A DNA stretch of 64,000 nucleotides from Phocaeicola sp. (lineage in GTDB: Bacteria > Bacteroidota > Bacteroidia > Bacteroidales > Bacteroidaceae), in NCBI GenBank assembly GCA_022764505.1, contig JALEQJ010000004.1:82313-146312 (forward strand). Reading direction: 5' to 3'. How positions within the stretch are numbered: position 1 is the stretch's first letter; every line of letters begins with the position of its first letter. A model generated the notes under the pieces. The model was given only the letters and a program-made list of their open reading frames with translations, ran no database searches and had not been told where the DNA came from. This document shows positions 8,767 through 17,635 of this stretch, one piece after another. The position numbers and the translations under genes are program-made.

Positions 8767-9999
8767 ATGACGAATAATACAGAACTCATATTGATACGTA
8801 TCAGTGGGTTGGACCGTCCAGGTCTTACAGCATCTTTTACAGAAATTCTATCCAAATATGATGTAGACATTATGGATATAGGTCAAGCTGATATTCATCA
8901 TACATTATCCTTAGGTATCCTCTTCAAGTGCGATGAAAGTGTTTCCGGAAACATTATGAAGGATCTGCTCTTCAAAGCTACAGAACTCGGGATACAAATC
9001 CAATTCTCACCTATTACCAAAGACGAATATAGTATATGGGTAAATGGACAAGGAAAGAACAGATATATTCTCACTATGCTGGGAAGAAAACTTACAGCCG
9101 AACAAATCTCCGGTGCCACTCGTATCTTGGCAGCACATAAGCTCAATATAGATGGTATCAAACGTCTTACGGGTCGTATTCCATTGGAAGAGGAAAAAGC
9201 GCAAACACGTGCTTGTATAGAATTTTCCGTGCGTGGTACACCAGATGATATAGAAGGACTCCGAGAAGAACTTATGGAACTGAGCCACAATCTCGGCATA
9301 GACTTCTCACTCCAACAAGACAATATGTATCGCCGTATGCGTCGTGTTATCTGTTTTGATATGGATTCTACACTCATAGAAACAGAAGTGATAGACGAAC
9401 TCGCTATGAAAGCCGGCGTAGGAGATGAAGTAAAAGCCATCACAGAAAGTGCGATGAGAGGAGAAATAGACTTCACAGAAAGTTTCCGTCAGCGTGTAGC
9501 TCTACTCAAAGGCTTAGATGTAAGTGTAATGAAAGAAATAGCAGAAAATCTGCCCATCACAGAAGGAGTAGAACGACTTATGTACGTACTCAAAAGCTAC
9601 GGCTATAAGGTGGCTATTCTATCTGGAGGATTTACCTACTTCGGCAATTATCTAAAAGAAAAATTCGGTTTAGATTATGTATATGCCAATGAATTGGAAG
9701 TAGAAAACGGGAAACTCACAGGTAGATATATAGGAGATGTGGTAGACGGCAAACGCAAGGCAGAACTGCTCAGACTTATCGCACAAGTGGAAAAAGTGGA
9801 TATTGCGCAGACCATCGCTGTGGGAGACGGAGCCAATGACTTACCTATGATAGGTATTGCCGGCTTAGGTATCGCTTTCCACGCAAAACCCAAAGTAAAA
9901 GCCAATGCCAAACAATCTATCAATACTATAGGATTGGACGGCGTATTATACTTCTTGGGATTCAAGGATTCATACATAGACGAAAAAAACAAATTCTAA
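8767..9999 (+). CDS. serB: phosphoserine phosphatase with tandem ACT-like domains
   Basis: The 410-residue protein has an ACT-like regulatory region (residues about 1-180, opening with ISGLDRPGLTASFTEIL) followed by a HAD phosphatase domain. The HAD nucleophile motif is FDMDST with Asp198 and Asp200; SGGFTYFG and GDGANDLPMI supply the remaining motifs. It dephosphorylates phosphoserine in the last step of serine synthesis. The ACT pair suggests amino-acid feedback. A TAACTTTG about 35 bases upstream could be its own -7 element. Confidence 0.95.
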   Translation: MTNNTELILIRISGLDRPGLTASFTEILSKYDVDIMDIGQADIHHTLSLGILFKCDESVSGNIMKDLLFKATELGIQIQFSPITKDEYSIWVNGQGKNRYILTMLGRKLTAEQISGATRILAAHKLNIDGIKRLTGRIPLEEEKAQTRACIEFSVRGTPDDIEGLREELMELSHNLGIDFSLQQDNMYRRMRRVICFDMDSTLIETEVIDELAMKAGVGDEVKAITESAMRGEIDFTESFRQRVALLKGLDVSVMKEIAENLPITEGVERLMYVLKSYGYKVAILSGGFTYFGNYLKEKFGLDYVYANELEVENGKLTGRYIGDVVDGKRKAELLRLIAQVEKVDIAQTIAVGDGANDLPMIGIAGLGIAFHAKPKVKANAKQSINTIGLDGVLYFLGFKDSYIDEKNKF

Positions 10000-10030
10000 G
10001 CCACGCCCATACTTACCAAACAAACATTAG

Positions 10031-11266
10031 ATGAATTTTTACGACTTAGATTTAGAAGACAGCGTATTAGATGCCATAGATGCTATGAACTTTAGCACCT
10101 GCACACCTATACAAGAGCAAACCATTCCTATCATCTTAGAAGGACATGACTTAATAGGGGTAGCACAAACAGGAACAGGTAAAACTGCCGCCTATTTACT
10201 CCCCGTAATCAATCAGCTAAGCAAGGGGAATCACCCCACAGATGCTATCAACTGTATTGTTATGTCCCCTACAAGAGAATTGGCACAACAGATAGACCAA
10301 CAAATGGAAGGCTTCTCTTATTTCCTCCCTATATCCAGTGTTGCGGTATATGGTGGAAACGATGGTATACGTTTTGAGCAAGAAAAACGTAGCCTCAATA
10401 TGGGCGCAGATGTAGTAATAGCCACACCGGGACGTTTATTGAGCCATATCAATTTAGGTTATGTAGACCTTTCTCGGGTATCTTTCTTCATTTTGGACGA
10501 AGCAGACAGAATGCTGGATATGGGCTTTTACGATGATATTCTTCAAATCGTAAAACTACTTCCCCCTACTTGTCAAACTATTATGTTCTCTGCCACTATG
10601 CCTACAAAGATTCAGCAGATGGCAAAGAAGATTCTGAAGAATCCCAAAGAAATCTCTTTGGCTGTTTCCAAGCCGGCAGAAAAAATCATACAAACAGCTT
10701 ATATCTGCTACGAAGCGCAAAAGATAGGCATTGTGAAATCTCTGTTTGCACAGAAAGAACCGGAACGAGTTATCGTTTTTGCCTCTTCAAAGCTCAAAGT
10801 AAAAGAAATAAGCAAAGTACTTAAGCAAGCACATAAAGCTGTAGGAGAAATGCACTCGGACTTAACACAGAGCGAGAGAGAACATATTATGCACGAGTTC
10901 AAAAACGGGCGTATAGGTATGCTGATTGCTACAGACATCGTAGCACGTGGCATTGATATCGATGACATACGTCTGGTTATCAATTTTGATGTTCCCAACG
11001 ACAACGAAGACTATATCCACAGAATAGGAAGAACAGCCAGAGCCAACAATGATGGCTGTGCCATAACCTTCGTGAGTGAGAAAGAACAGACCAGATTCAA
11101 ACAAATAGAGGATTTTTTGGAAAAAGAGATCTATAAGCTCCCCGTCCCCGAAGAATTGGGCGAAGCTCCGGCATACACCCCTGCCACAAGGAAATCTTTC
11201 TCTCCACGTTCCAAAGGCAAAAAGTTTTTCAAGAAAAAAACTCACTCTTCTACCTCTTCAAAATGA
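10031..11266 (+). CDS. DEAD-box ATP-dependent RNA helicase, RhlE-like
   Basis: The 411-residue protein carries the DEAD-box motif series in order: the Q motif (FSTCTPIQEQTIP), Walker A AQTGTGKTAA, PTRELAQQ, TPGR, LDEADRMLDMGF, SATMP, VFASSK, TDIVARGIDI and HRIGRTAR. A short lysine- and serine-rich tail follows, typical of RNA-binding extensions. Such enzymes remodel rRNA or mRNA structure, often in ribosome assembly or cold adaptation. The stop overlaps the next start by four bases (ATGA at 11263). Confidence 0.95.
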   Translation: MNFYDLDLEDSVLDAIDAMNFSTCTPIQEQTIPIILEGHDLIGVAQTGTGKTAAYLLPVINQLSKGNHPTDAINCIVMSPTRELAQQIDQQMEGFSYFLPISSVAVYGGNDGIRFEQEKRSLNMGADVVIATPGRLLSHINLGYVDLSRVSFFILDEADRMLDMGFYDDILQIVKLLPPTCQTIMFSATMPTKIQQMAKKILKNPKEISLAVSKPAEKIIQTAYICYEAQKIGIVKSLFAQKEPERVIVFASSKLKVKEISKVLKQAHKAVGEMHSDLTQSEREHIMHEFKNGRIGMLIATDIVARGIDIDDIRLVINFDVPNDNEDYIHRIGRTARANNDGCAITFVSEKEQTRFKQIEDFLEKEIYKLPVPEELGEAPAYTPATRKSFSPRSKGKKFFKKKTHSSTSSK

Positions 11267-11613
11267 ATATAGAGAAAGTCTTACAAATACCCTTCTCTAC
11301 AATTTATCCTCTCTATTTGCAAAAAGCAGAAAGAAAAGGACGTACACAGCAGGAGGTGAATACCATTATCTCTTGGCTTACCGGCTACGATACCACTACC
11401 CTGCAACAACAAATAACGCAAGTCGTGAGCTTAGAACAGTTTTTCCAAGAAGCGCCACAATGGCAAAACAAAGCCTCGCTGATAAAAGGAAGTATTTGTG
11501 GCTACAAAGTGGAAGAAATAAAAGACGAAATGATGTGGAAAATTCGTTGTTTAGATAAACTTATAGATGAACTTGCAAAAGGTAAGAGCTTAGAAAAAAT
11601 TCTCCGAGCATAA
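11263..11613 (+). CDS. DUF2200 family protein
   Basis: This is a 116-residue soluble protein. The patterns VLQIPFSTIYPLYLQKAERKGRT, SWLTGYD and IKGSICGYKVEEIKD, with MMWKIRCLDKLIDELAKGK near the end, match DUF2200, a small widespread bacterial family of unknown function. No catalytic motif is evident. It is translationally coupled to the DEAD-box helicase by an ATGA overlap, but a functional link is not established. Confidence 0.88.
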   Translation: MNIEKVLQIPFSTIYPLYLQKAERKGRTQQEVNTIISWLTGYDTTTLQQQITQVVSLEQFFQEAPQWQNKASLIKGSICGYKVEEIKDEMMWKIRCLDKLIDELAKGKSLEKILRA

Positions 11614-11631
11614 ACAAAATCACATACCAAT

Positions 11632-12465
11632 ATGAAAACTTATTCAATCATTGTGATGCTGGCTACTCTATTCATAGCCTGCACACACAAAGTAAACTCA
11701 AATAATATGAAAGAAACAAACGAAACACAGGTAATCATAGAAACCACAGAGGGTAATATCATTGTGAAACTCTATGATGAAACACCGCTACACAAAGAAA
11801 ACTTCTTAAAACTCGTAAAAGAAGGTGCTTACGATAGCACACTTTTCCACCGTGTCATCAAGAATTTTATGATACAAGCAGGAGATCCACAAAGCAAAAA
11901 CGCTTCGGACACAGCTACACTGGGTGGAGGAGATGTAGGTTATACCATTCCAGCAGAAATTGTACCTGCGCTTTACCATAAACAAGGAGCATTAGCCGCC
12001 GCCAGAATGGGAGATGATGTAAACCCACAGCGTGCCTCTTCCGGTTGCCAATTCTATATTGTAACAGGAAAAGTCTTTACAGAAGCACAACTTACCAACT
12101 TAGAAAATCGTATGAATGAGGCTCTACGTGATACTATATTCAATAGACTCGTAACACCACACAGAAAAGAAATTCTTCTTATGCGCAAAGAAGGAGATCA
12201 AGCAGGACTTATGCAACTACAAGATTCATTAGAAGCAGAAGCCAGAAGAATCGTAGCAGAAAAACCTGCTGTAAAATTCACTGCCGAACAAAGAAAAACC
12301 TACACTACACAAGGAGGTACTCCACACTTAGATGGTGCTTACACTGTCTTTGGCGAAGTAGTGAGTGGATTGGACATAGCACTTAAAATAGCCGAGGTAG
12401 AAACCGGCGTAGCAGACAGACCGAAGAAAGACGTACGCATTCTCAAGGCTACAGTGAAAGAATAA
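11632..12465 (+). CDS. cyclophilin-type peptidyl-prolyl isomerase, lipoprotein
   Basis: A lipoprotein signal ends at LFIAC with Cys17 as the lipidation site. The cyclophilin domain follows: TTEGNIIVKLYDETPLHKENF, FHRVIKNFMIQAGDP, ASSGCQFYIVTGK and YTVFGEVVSGLDIALKI. Compared with minimal cyclophilins it has an insertion of roughly 60 residues (about 150-215), helical and charged, as seen in Bacteroidota members of the family. It should assist folding of exported proteins at the inner or outer membrane. The M16 peptidase gene begins two bases later. Confidence 0.93.
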   Translation: MKTYSIIVMLATLFIACTHKVNSNNMKETNETQVIIETTEGNIIVKLYDETPLHKENFLKLVKEGAYDSTLFHRVIKNFMIQAGDPQSKNASDTATLGGGDVGYTIPAEIVPALYHKQGALAAARMGDDVNPQRASSGCQFYIVTGKVFTEAQLTNLENRMNEALRDTIFNRLVTPHRKEILLMRKEGDQAGLMQLQDSLEAEARRIVAEKPAVKFTAEQRKTYTTQGGTPHLDGAYTVFGEVVSGLDIALKIAEVETGVADRPKKDVRILKATVKE

Positions 12466-12467
12466 AA

Positions 12468-13706
12468 ATGATTCAAATCAATAAATATACCCTCTCCAAT
12501 GGGCTACGCATAGTACACCACGAAGACCTCTCTACACAAATGGTGGCTATAAACATAGCTTACAATGTAGGAGCCAGAGATGAAGACGCTTCGCATACAG
12601 GATTTGCTCATCTATTTGAACATCTTATGTTTTGTGGCTCTCTTCATATTCCAGAATACGATGTTGCCATACAAGAAGCAGGAGGAGAAAACAATGCGTG
12701 GACAAGCAACGATCTGACCAATTACTACTTAACCCTCCCCTATCCAAATGCAGAAATTGGCTTTTGGTTAGAAAGCGACCGTATGTTAGGCTTGGACTTT
12801 GAGGGACGAGGCTTGGAGGTACAACGCCAAGTAGTGATGGAGGAGTTCAGACAAAGAAGCCTCAATCAGCCGTATGGCGACTTAAATCACCTAATTCGTA
12901 ATTTGGCTTATCGGGTGCACCCTTATAAATGGCCTACCATTGGTTTGGAATTGGCGCACATAGAAAAAGCGACGAAAGAAGAGGTAAAATCATTCTTTTA
13001 TCGGTTCTACGCTCCCAATAATGCGATATTGGCTGTAACAGGAAGGATTTCGTTTCAAGAAACCATCAGACTGGCAGAAAAGTGGTTCGGAGATATTCCT
13101 GCAAGAGAAGTAAAAATTCGCCGGTTGCCTATAGAACCATTACAAACAGAGCAACGCAGGAAAACAGTAGAGCGAAATGTACCGGCTCATATGCTTTATA
13201 TGGCATTCAAGATGGGAGGAAGAACAGACATAGATTATTATCCATCTGATATGCTCAGCGATTTACTGTCCAATGGTTCCTCATCTCGCCTCATTCAGCG
13301 ATTGGTCAAAGAAAAGAAACTCTTCTCTTCTATAGATGCACACATTGATGGCAGTATAGATCCCGGATTATTCCACATAACAGGAAGACTCGCAGAAAAC
13401 ATCTCTTTTCAAGAAGCAGAAGAGGCTATATGGCAAGAATTAAAGAACTTACAAGAAAATCTTGTAGAAGATTTCGAATTAGAGAAAATAAAAAACAAAT
13501 ACGAGAGTCAGCAGATTTTCAATAGAATGAGCTACCTCAACGTGGCTACGGACTTGGCATACTATGAACTAATAGGAGATGCTGAGCTTATCAACACAGA
13601 AGTAGAATGCTATAGGAGTGTAAGCAAAGAAAACATACGAGCGGTTGCCCAAAAGCTTTTTGCTCCACAGAACAGCAATATCATTCATTATTATGCAAAA
13701 CAATGA
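12468..13706 (+). CDS. M16 family zinc metallopeptidase
   Basis: The 412-residue protein is a single M16B-type unit. The inverted zinc motif HxxEH is present as HLFEH with His48, Glu51 and His52, and EVQRQVVMEEFRQR holds the expected distal glutamate. LIQRLVKEKKLFSS and the helical C-terminal half match the family. There is no signal peptide, so it is either cytoplasmic or exported by another route. M16B enzymes often act as dimers; no second subunit gene is adjacent. The stop overlaps the MATE gene start (ATGA at 13703). Confidence 0.93.
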   Translation: MIQINKYTLSNGLRIVHHEDLSTQMVAINIAYNVGARDEDASHTGFAHLFEHLMFCGSLHIPEYDVAIQEAGGENNAWTSNDLTNYYLTLPYPNAEIGFWLESDRMLGLDFEGRGLEVQRQVVMEEFRQRSLNQPYGDLNHLIRNLAYRVHPYKWPTIGLELAHIEKATKEEVKSFFYRFYAPNNAILAVTGRISFQETIRLAEKWFGDIPAREVKIRRLPIEPLQTEQRRKTVERNVPAHMLYMAFKMGGRTDIDYYPSDMLSDLLSNGSSSRLIQRLVKEKKLFSSIDAHIDGSIDPGLFHITGRLAENISFQEAEEAIWQELKNLQENLVEDFELEKIKNKYESQQIFNRMSYLNVATDLAYYELIGDAELINTEVECYRSVSKENIRAVAQKLFAPQNSNIIHYYAKQ

Positions 13707-15061
13707 TTACTACATATCCACAACATTATAAAAGATTACTACAAATAGGTATTCCTATTGTGATAGGACAGATAGGAATGATAATATTGGGGTTTGCAGA
13801 TACCCTTATGATAGGCTGGTATGGCAAAAACGAATTGGCAGCAGCCGGATTTGTGAATAATATGTTCAATATAGGCATCATCTTTGCTACGGGTTTCTCC
13901 TACGGGCTTACTCCCATTGTAGGCAGCGCTTATGGACAAGGAGAAAAAAAGATGATAAGCAGTGCTTTGAGAAACAGTTTATATGCCAATATGATTATAG
14001 CTGTTTTTCTTTGCTTACTCTTCGGGATACTCTACCTCAACATAGGAGCATTAGGGCAACCGGAAGAACTACTCCCACTCATACGCCCCTACTTCTTAGT
14101 ATTATTGGCATCTATTCCTTTTATTTTATTCTTCAATGCGTTCAAACAGTTTGCAGATGGTATCACAGATACAAAGATTCCTATGTGGATACTCTTAGGA
14201 GGGAATGCATTCAATATTATATTCAATTACCTGCTCATTTATGGTAAATGGGGCTTTCCGGAATGGGGTTTATTAGGTGCAGGAGTAGCTACATTGGGTT
14301 CTCGCATACTTATGTGTGTTATGGCAGTGATAGTTTTTCATACATCACGATATAAAGAATATAGCCGTAACTTTTGGAGTTCTGTTTTTGACAAAGCCAT
14401 CTTCACCAGATTGAATAAGTTAGGGTGGTCTGTGGGATTGCAAATGGGAATGGAATCTGCCGCCTTCAATTTGAGTACCCTTATGATAGGCTGGTTAGGA
14501 GTAAATGCATTGGCAGCCAATCAGATTATGCTCACTATTTCGCAAGTAACTTTTATGATGTATTATGGTATGGGTGCAGCCGTATCTGTACAAACCAGCT
14601 ATTATTACGGCAGTGCTAAGGTAAAAGAAACAAGAGAAGTAGCTATGGCAGGATTCCACATCATACTGCTGATGATTGTAATAGCTATCATACCACTCTT
14701 CTCACTGAGAGAACAAATAGGTTCACTTTTCACAAACGATGCAGACGTAATACAGATGGTTTCTTACCTCATCTTCCCCTTTGTCGTTTATCAGATAGGA
14801 GACGGATTACAAATTATATATGCCAATGCACTTAGAGGTATAGCCGATGTAAAGAAGATTATAGTCCACGCATTCATTGCTTTCTTTATGGTATCTCTTC
14901 CTCTCGGTTATTTCTTCGGCTTCATCTTAGAAGGAGGAATTACGGGAGTATGGATGGCTTACCCCATAGGACTGAGCTGTGCCGGCATATTGTTCTACAA
15001 CAGATTCAGAAAAACTACAGAACAAACCTTGAAAAAAGACATCACCTCTTCTATTTCTTAA
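13703..15061 (+). CDS. MATE family multidrug/Na+ efflux transporter
   Basis: The 452-residue protein has about 12 membrane helices. MATE hallmarks are the first helix region (LLQIGIPIVIGQIGMIILGFADTLMIG cut across residues 11-37), GFSYGLTPIVGSAYGQG, and the repeated half beginning LGWSVGLQMGMESAAFNLS. NorM-like MATE pumps expel cationic drugs in exchange for Na+ or H+; the substrate here is unknown. It overlaps the M16 gene by four bases and precedes the DUF3109 gene by three. Confidence 0.93.
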   Translation: MITTYPQHYKRLLQIGIPIVIGQIGMIILGFADTLMIGWYGKNELAAAGFVNNMFNIGIIFATGFSYGLTPIVGSAYGQGEKKMISSALRNSLYANMIIAVFLCLLFGILYLNIGALGQPEELLPLIRPYFLVLLASIPFILFFNAFKQFADGITDTKIPMWILLGGNAFNIIFNYLLIYGKWGFPEWGLLGAGVATLGSRILMCVMAVIVFHTSRYKEYSRNFWSSVFDKAIFTRLNKLGWSVGLQMGMESAAFNLSTLMIGWLGVNALAANQIMLTISQVTFMMYYGMGAAVSVQTSYYYGSAKVKETREVAMAGFHIILLMIVIAIIPLFSLREQIGSLFTNDADVIQMVSYLIFPFVVYQIGDGLQIIYANALRGIADVKKIIVHAFIAFFMVSLPLGYFFGFILEGGITGVWMAYPIGLSCAGILFYNRFRKTTEQTLKKDITSSIS

Positions 15062-15064
15062 TAT

Positions 15065-15649
15065 ATGATACAAATAGACGATGTAATAGTACACTTAGAT
15101 GTGCTGAAAGAAGAGTTTCTTTGCGATTTGTCTTCCTGTAAAGGAGCGTGCTGTATAGAAGGAGATGCAGGTGCGCCTGTCTCCGCAGCCGAAATAGAAA
15201 AAATAGAAGCACTACTTCCTACCATTTGGGAAGATCTTTCGGAAAAAGCCAAGCAAGAAATAGAGAAAAATGGCGTAGCCTACATAGACGAAGAAGGAGA
15301 CTTGGTTACAACCATCATCAATGGAAAAGATTGTGCTTTCACTTATTACGACGAATCAGGAAACTGCTTTTGTGCTATAGAGAAAGCCTATAGAGAAGGA
15401 AAAACAGACTTCTACAAGCCCATTTCTTGCCATCTATATCCTATACGCGTAGGGGATTACGGCGTGTACAAGGCACTGAATTACCATAAATGGGATATTT
15501 GCCAATGCGCCAGAAAACTGGGGAAAGAAAAGAAAGTACGAGTATATCAATTCTTGAAAGATCCTCTCATCAGACTCTTTGGAGAAACATGGTACACCGA
15601 ACTTGAGGAGGTGGCAGAAGAACTCAAGAAACAGAATATCATAAAGTAA
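15065..15649 (+). CDS. DUF3109 cysteine-rich protein
   Basis: The 194-residue protein has the conserved cysteine pattern of DUF3109: CDLSSCKGACCIEGDAGAP near residues 20-38, then a cysteine in GKDCAFTYYDESGNCFCAIE, CHLYPIR and CQCARKLG. Such clusters suggest a bound metal or iron-sulfur centre, related in pattern to YkgJ-type proteins; this is inference. The function is unknown. It ends the long forward operon and is followed by a terminator. Confidence 0.9.
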   Translation: MIQIDDVIVHLDVLKEEFLCDLSSCKGACCIEGDAGAPVSAAEIEKIEALLPTIWEDLSEKAKQEIEKNGVAYIDEEGDLVTTIINGKDCAFTYYDESGNCFCAIEKAYREGKTDFYKPISCHLYPIRVGDYGVYKALNYHKWDICQCARKLGKEKKVRVYQFLKDPLIRLFGETWYTELEEVAEELKKQNIIK

Positions 15650-15667
15650 ATATAGCCATAGGAAGAG

Positions 15668-15699
15668 AAAGGACAGGAAAAAGAAACTGTCCTTTTTTC
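15668..15699 (+). terminator. terminator closing the truA-DUF3109 run
   Basis: A nine-base stem (AAAGGACAG with CTGTCCTTT) has a ten-base loop and runs into a T tract. Confidence 0.8.
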
Positions 15700-15759
15700 T
15701 TACCTTATATGACCCATCATCTACAAGCTACCTTCCCAAGTAATAACGGATAACTTACA

Positions 15760-15826
15760 AAGTCTGTTCCCCACTATGGTTTATGTAAACTTCAATGCAA
15801 GTTTATATAAACCGCAGTATGAAACA
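15760..15826 (+). repeat. palindromic intergenic repeat family 1, copy B (diverged)
   Basis: CACTATGGTTTATGTAAAC, then a 10-base spacer, GTTTATATAAAC and CGCAGTATGAAACA reproduce two of the three palindrome modules of copies A and C. The outer arms are degenerate. It lies between DUF3109 and aspA. Confidence 0.75.
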
Positions 15827-15940
15827 GGTAAACTTCGGTGCAAAAATAAAGATGATAGCATATCTCTTGCATAGAGGTAGATTCCCCTCTCCCATTTCCA
15901 CCTTAAGCTTATAAAAAGCAGAAACTAAGATATTTCCATC

Positions 15941-15963
15941 TTTTCTATCATTTTGATAGAAAA
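15941..15963. promoter_or_regulatory. perfect palindrome upstream of the aspA promoter, candidate operator
   Basis: TTTTCTATCA, a three-base spacer and TGATAGAAAA form a perfect 10-bp inverted repeat ending 12 bases before the -33 TTG of aspA. Position and symmetry suit a dimeric activator site. No T tract follows the right arm, so a terminator is unlikely. Confidence 0.5.
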
Positions 15964-15975
15964 GTCTATGCTTTT

Positions 15976-16006
15976 TTGGTTGTAATAGGTCTTATTTGTA
16001 GATTTG
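15976..16006 (+). promoter_or_regulatory. Bacteroidota-type promoter of aspA
   Basis: TTG at 15976-15978 and TAGATTTG at 15999-16006 are 20 bases apart, matching the -33/-7 consensus of the Bacteroidota primary sigma factor. The aspA start is 29 bases further on. Confidence 0.75.
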
Positions 16007-16035
16007 CGCCATAAACAACCTTAATAAAAAGAAAT

Positions 16036-17460
16036 ATGGAAGAAGTTAAATTCCGAATTGAAAGCGACCTGCTTGGTGAACGCCAAATACCGGCCGATAA
16101 ACTTTATGGTGTACAGACGTTGCGTGGTATAGAAAACTTCCGTATCAGCAAATTTCTTTTGAGTGATTATCCTTTATTTATTTATGGTTTGGCTTGGACA
16201 AAAGAAGCAGCAGCCATCGCCAATCATAGATTGGGACTACTCACAGACGCACAAAAAGATGCTATCGTAACGGCTTGCCATGAACTATTGGAAGGAAAAC
16301 ACCATGAAAATTTCCCTATAGATATGATCCAAGGCGGAGCAGGAACTACTACAAACATGAATGCAAACGAAGTGATTTGTAACAGAGCTCTCCAAATTAT
16401 GGGACATCAAGCCGGAGAGTTTCAGTATCTCACTCCCAATGACCATGTAAATGGCTCACAATCTACAAACGATGCTTATCCTACAGCTATTCATTTAGGT
16501 TTGTATGCCTCTCACTTGAAGTTCCGCACACACCTCATCAATCTAATTGCTGCCTTGAGAAAGAAAAGCACAGAGTTTGCGCATGTATTGAAGATGGGAC
16601 GCACTCAGCTCCAAGATGCAGTTCCTATGACTTTAGGACAAACATTCAGTGGTTTTGCCTCTATTTTGGAAGCAGAAGTAGAACATTTAGATTATGCAGC
16701 AGAAGAATTCCTTGAAGTAAATATGGGTGCTACAGCCATAGGTACCGGTATCTGTGCAGAACCTCATTATGCCGAATATGTAATAGAGGCCTTGAAACAA
16801 ATCACAGGTTGGAATGTAGTTTTAGCAAAAGACCTTGTAGGTGCTACCAGCGACACTTCTGTGATGATTTCTTATAGCTCTGAGCTGAAACGCATAGCAG
16901 TGAAAGTAAACAAGATCTGTAATGACCTTCGTCTTTTGAGTAGTGGACCACGCTCCGGATTAAACGAAATCAACCTGCCTCCTATGCAGCCGGGGTCTTC
17001 CATTATGCCGGGAAAAGTAAACCCGGTTATCCCCGAAGTGATGAGCCAAATCTGCTACAAAGTAATGGGCAACGATCTTACTGTAACTATGGCAGGAGAT
17101 GCGGCACAAATGGAGCTGAACGCTATGGAACCAGTAATGGCACAATGCTGCTTTGAGTCTTTGGAAATACTCGCCAATGGCTTTGATACTCTCTGCGAAA
17201 GATGTATAAATAATATAGAAGCCAACGAAGAAGTATGTAGAGAACACATTAAAAACAGTATAGGTATAGTAACTGCACTTAACCCTATCATTGGTTACAA
17301 GAACTCTACCAAGATAGCCAAAGAAGCTATGGAAACAGGCAAAGGCGTTTACGATCTCGTATTGGAACACGATATCTTGGATAAGAAAGATTTAGACACG
17401 ATCCTTGCACCGGAAAATATGATAAGCCCTGTAAAATTGGATATTAAACCCAAACACTAA
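16036..17460 (+). CDS. aspA: aspartate ammonia-lyase
   Basis: The 474-residue protein is of aspartase length and carries the aspartase/fumarase signature GSSIMPGKVNP (about residues 318-328), whose serine is the catalytic base. Also present are QGGAGTTTNMNANEVICNRA, NDHVNGSQSTND and KMGRTQLQDAVPMTLGQ. The N-terminal RIESDLLGERQIPADKLYGVQT favours AspA over FumC. It releases ammonia from L-aspartate, giving fumarate that feeds fumarate respiration and the succinate pathway of Bacteroidales. It is monocistronic, with its own promoter, an upstream palindrome and a terminator. Confidence 0.95.
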   Translation: MEEVKFRIESDLLGERQIPADKLYGVQTLRGIENFRISKFLLSDYPLFIYGLAWTKEAAAIANHRLGLLTDAQKDAIVTACHELLEGKHHENFPIDMIQGGAGTTTNMNANEVICNRALQIMGHQAGEFQYLTPNDHVNGSQSTNDAYPTAIHLGLYASHLKFRTHLINLIAALRKKSTEFAHVLKMGRTQLQDAVPMTLGQTFSGFASILEAEVEHLDYAAEEFLEVNMGATAIGTGICAEPHYAEYVIEALKQITGWNVVLAKDLVGATSDTSVMISYSSELKRIAVKVNKICNDLRLLSSGPRSGLNEINLPPMQPGSSIMPGKVNPVIPEVMSQICYKVMGNDLTVTMAGDAAQMELNAMEPVMAQCCFESLEILANGFDTLCERCINNIEANEEVCREHIKNSIGIVTALNPIIGYKNSTKIAKEAMETGKGVYDLVLEHDILDKKDLDTILAPENMISPVKLDIKPKH

Positions 17461-17483
17461 TTCTACAGAAAAGTACGAGTAAA

Positions 17484-17529
17484 AAGAGGTGTGCCAAAAC
17501 AAAAGATTTTGGTGCACCTCTTCTTTTTT
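17484..17529 (+). terminator. intrinsic terminator after aspA
   Basis: AAGAGGTGTGCCAAAA pairs with TTTTGGTGCACCTCTT with one mismatch and is followed by CTTTTTTT. Confidence 0.88.
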
Positions 17530-17580
17530 TAGATAAAAAATAAATCTACAATTCTCTCCTACCTATCCGCTTTCTCGCGC

Positions 17581-17610
17581 TTGCCCATCGGCAAAGTATT
17601 GCTAAATTTG
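17581..17610 (+). promoter_or_regulatory. Bacteroidota-type promoter of purM-prfA-pyrF
   Basis: TTG at 17581-17583 and TAAATTTG at 17603-17610 are 19 bases apart, an excellent match to the -33/-7 consensus; the purM start lies 25 bases downstream. Confidence 0.85.
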
Positions 17611-17635
17611 CACACATATATCAAGACCTAACATC

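Noticed and set aside
8898..9476. 192-residue minus-strand frame inside serB
   Set aside because: It is fully antisense to well-conserved serB codons and serine-rich through reversed Glu/Arg codons; no family features.
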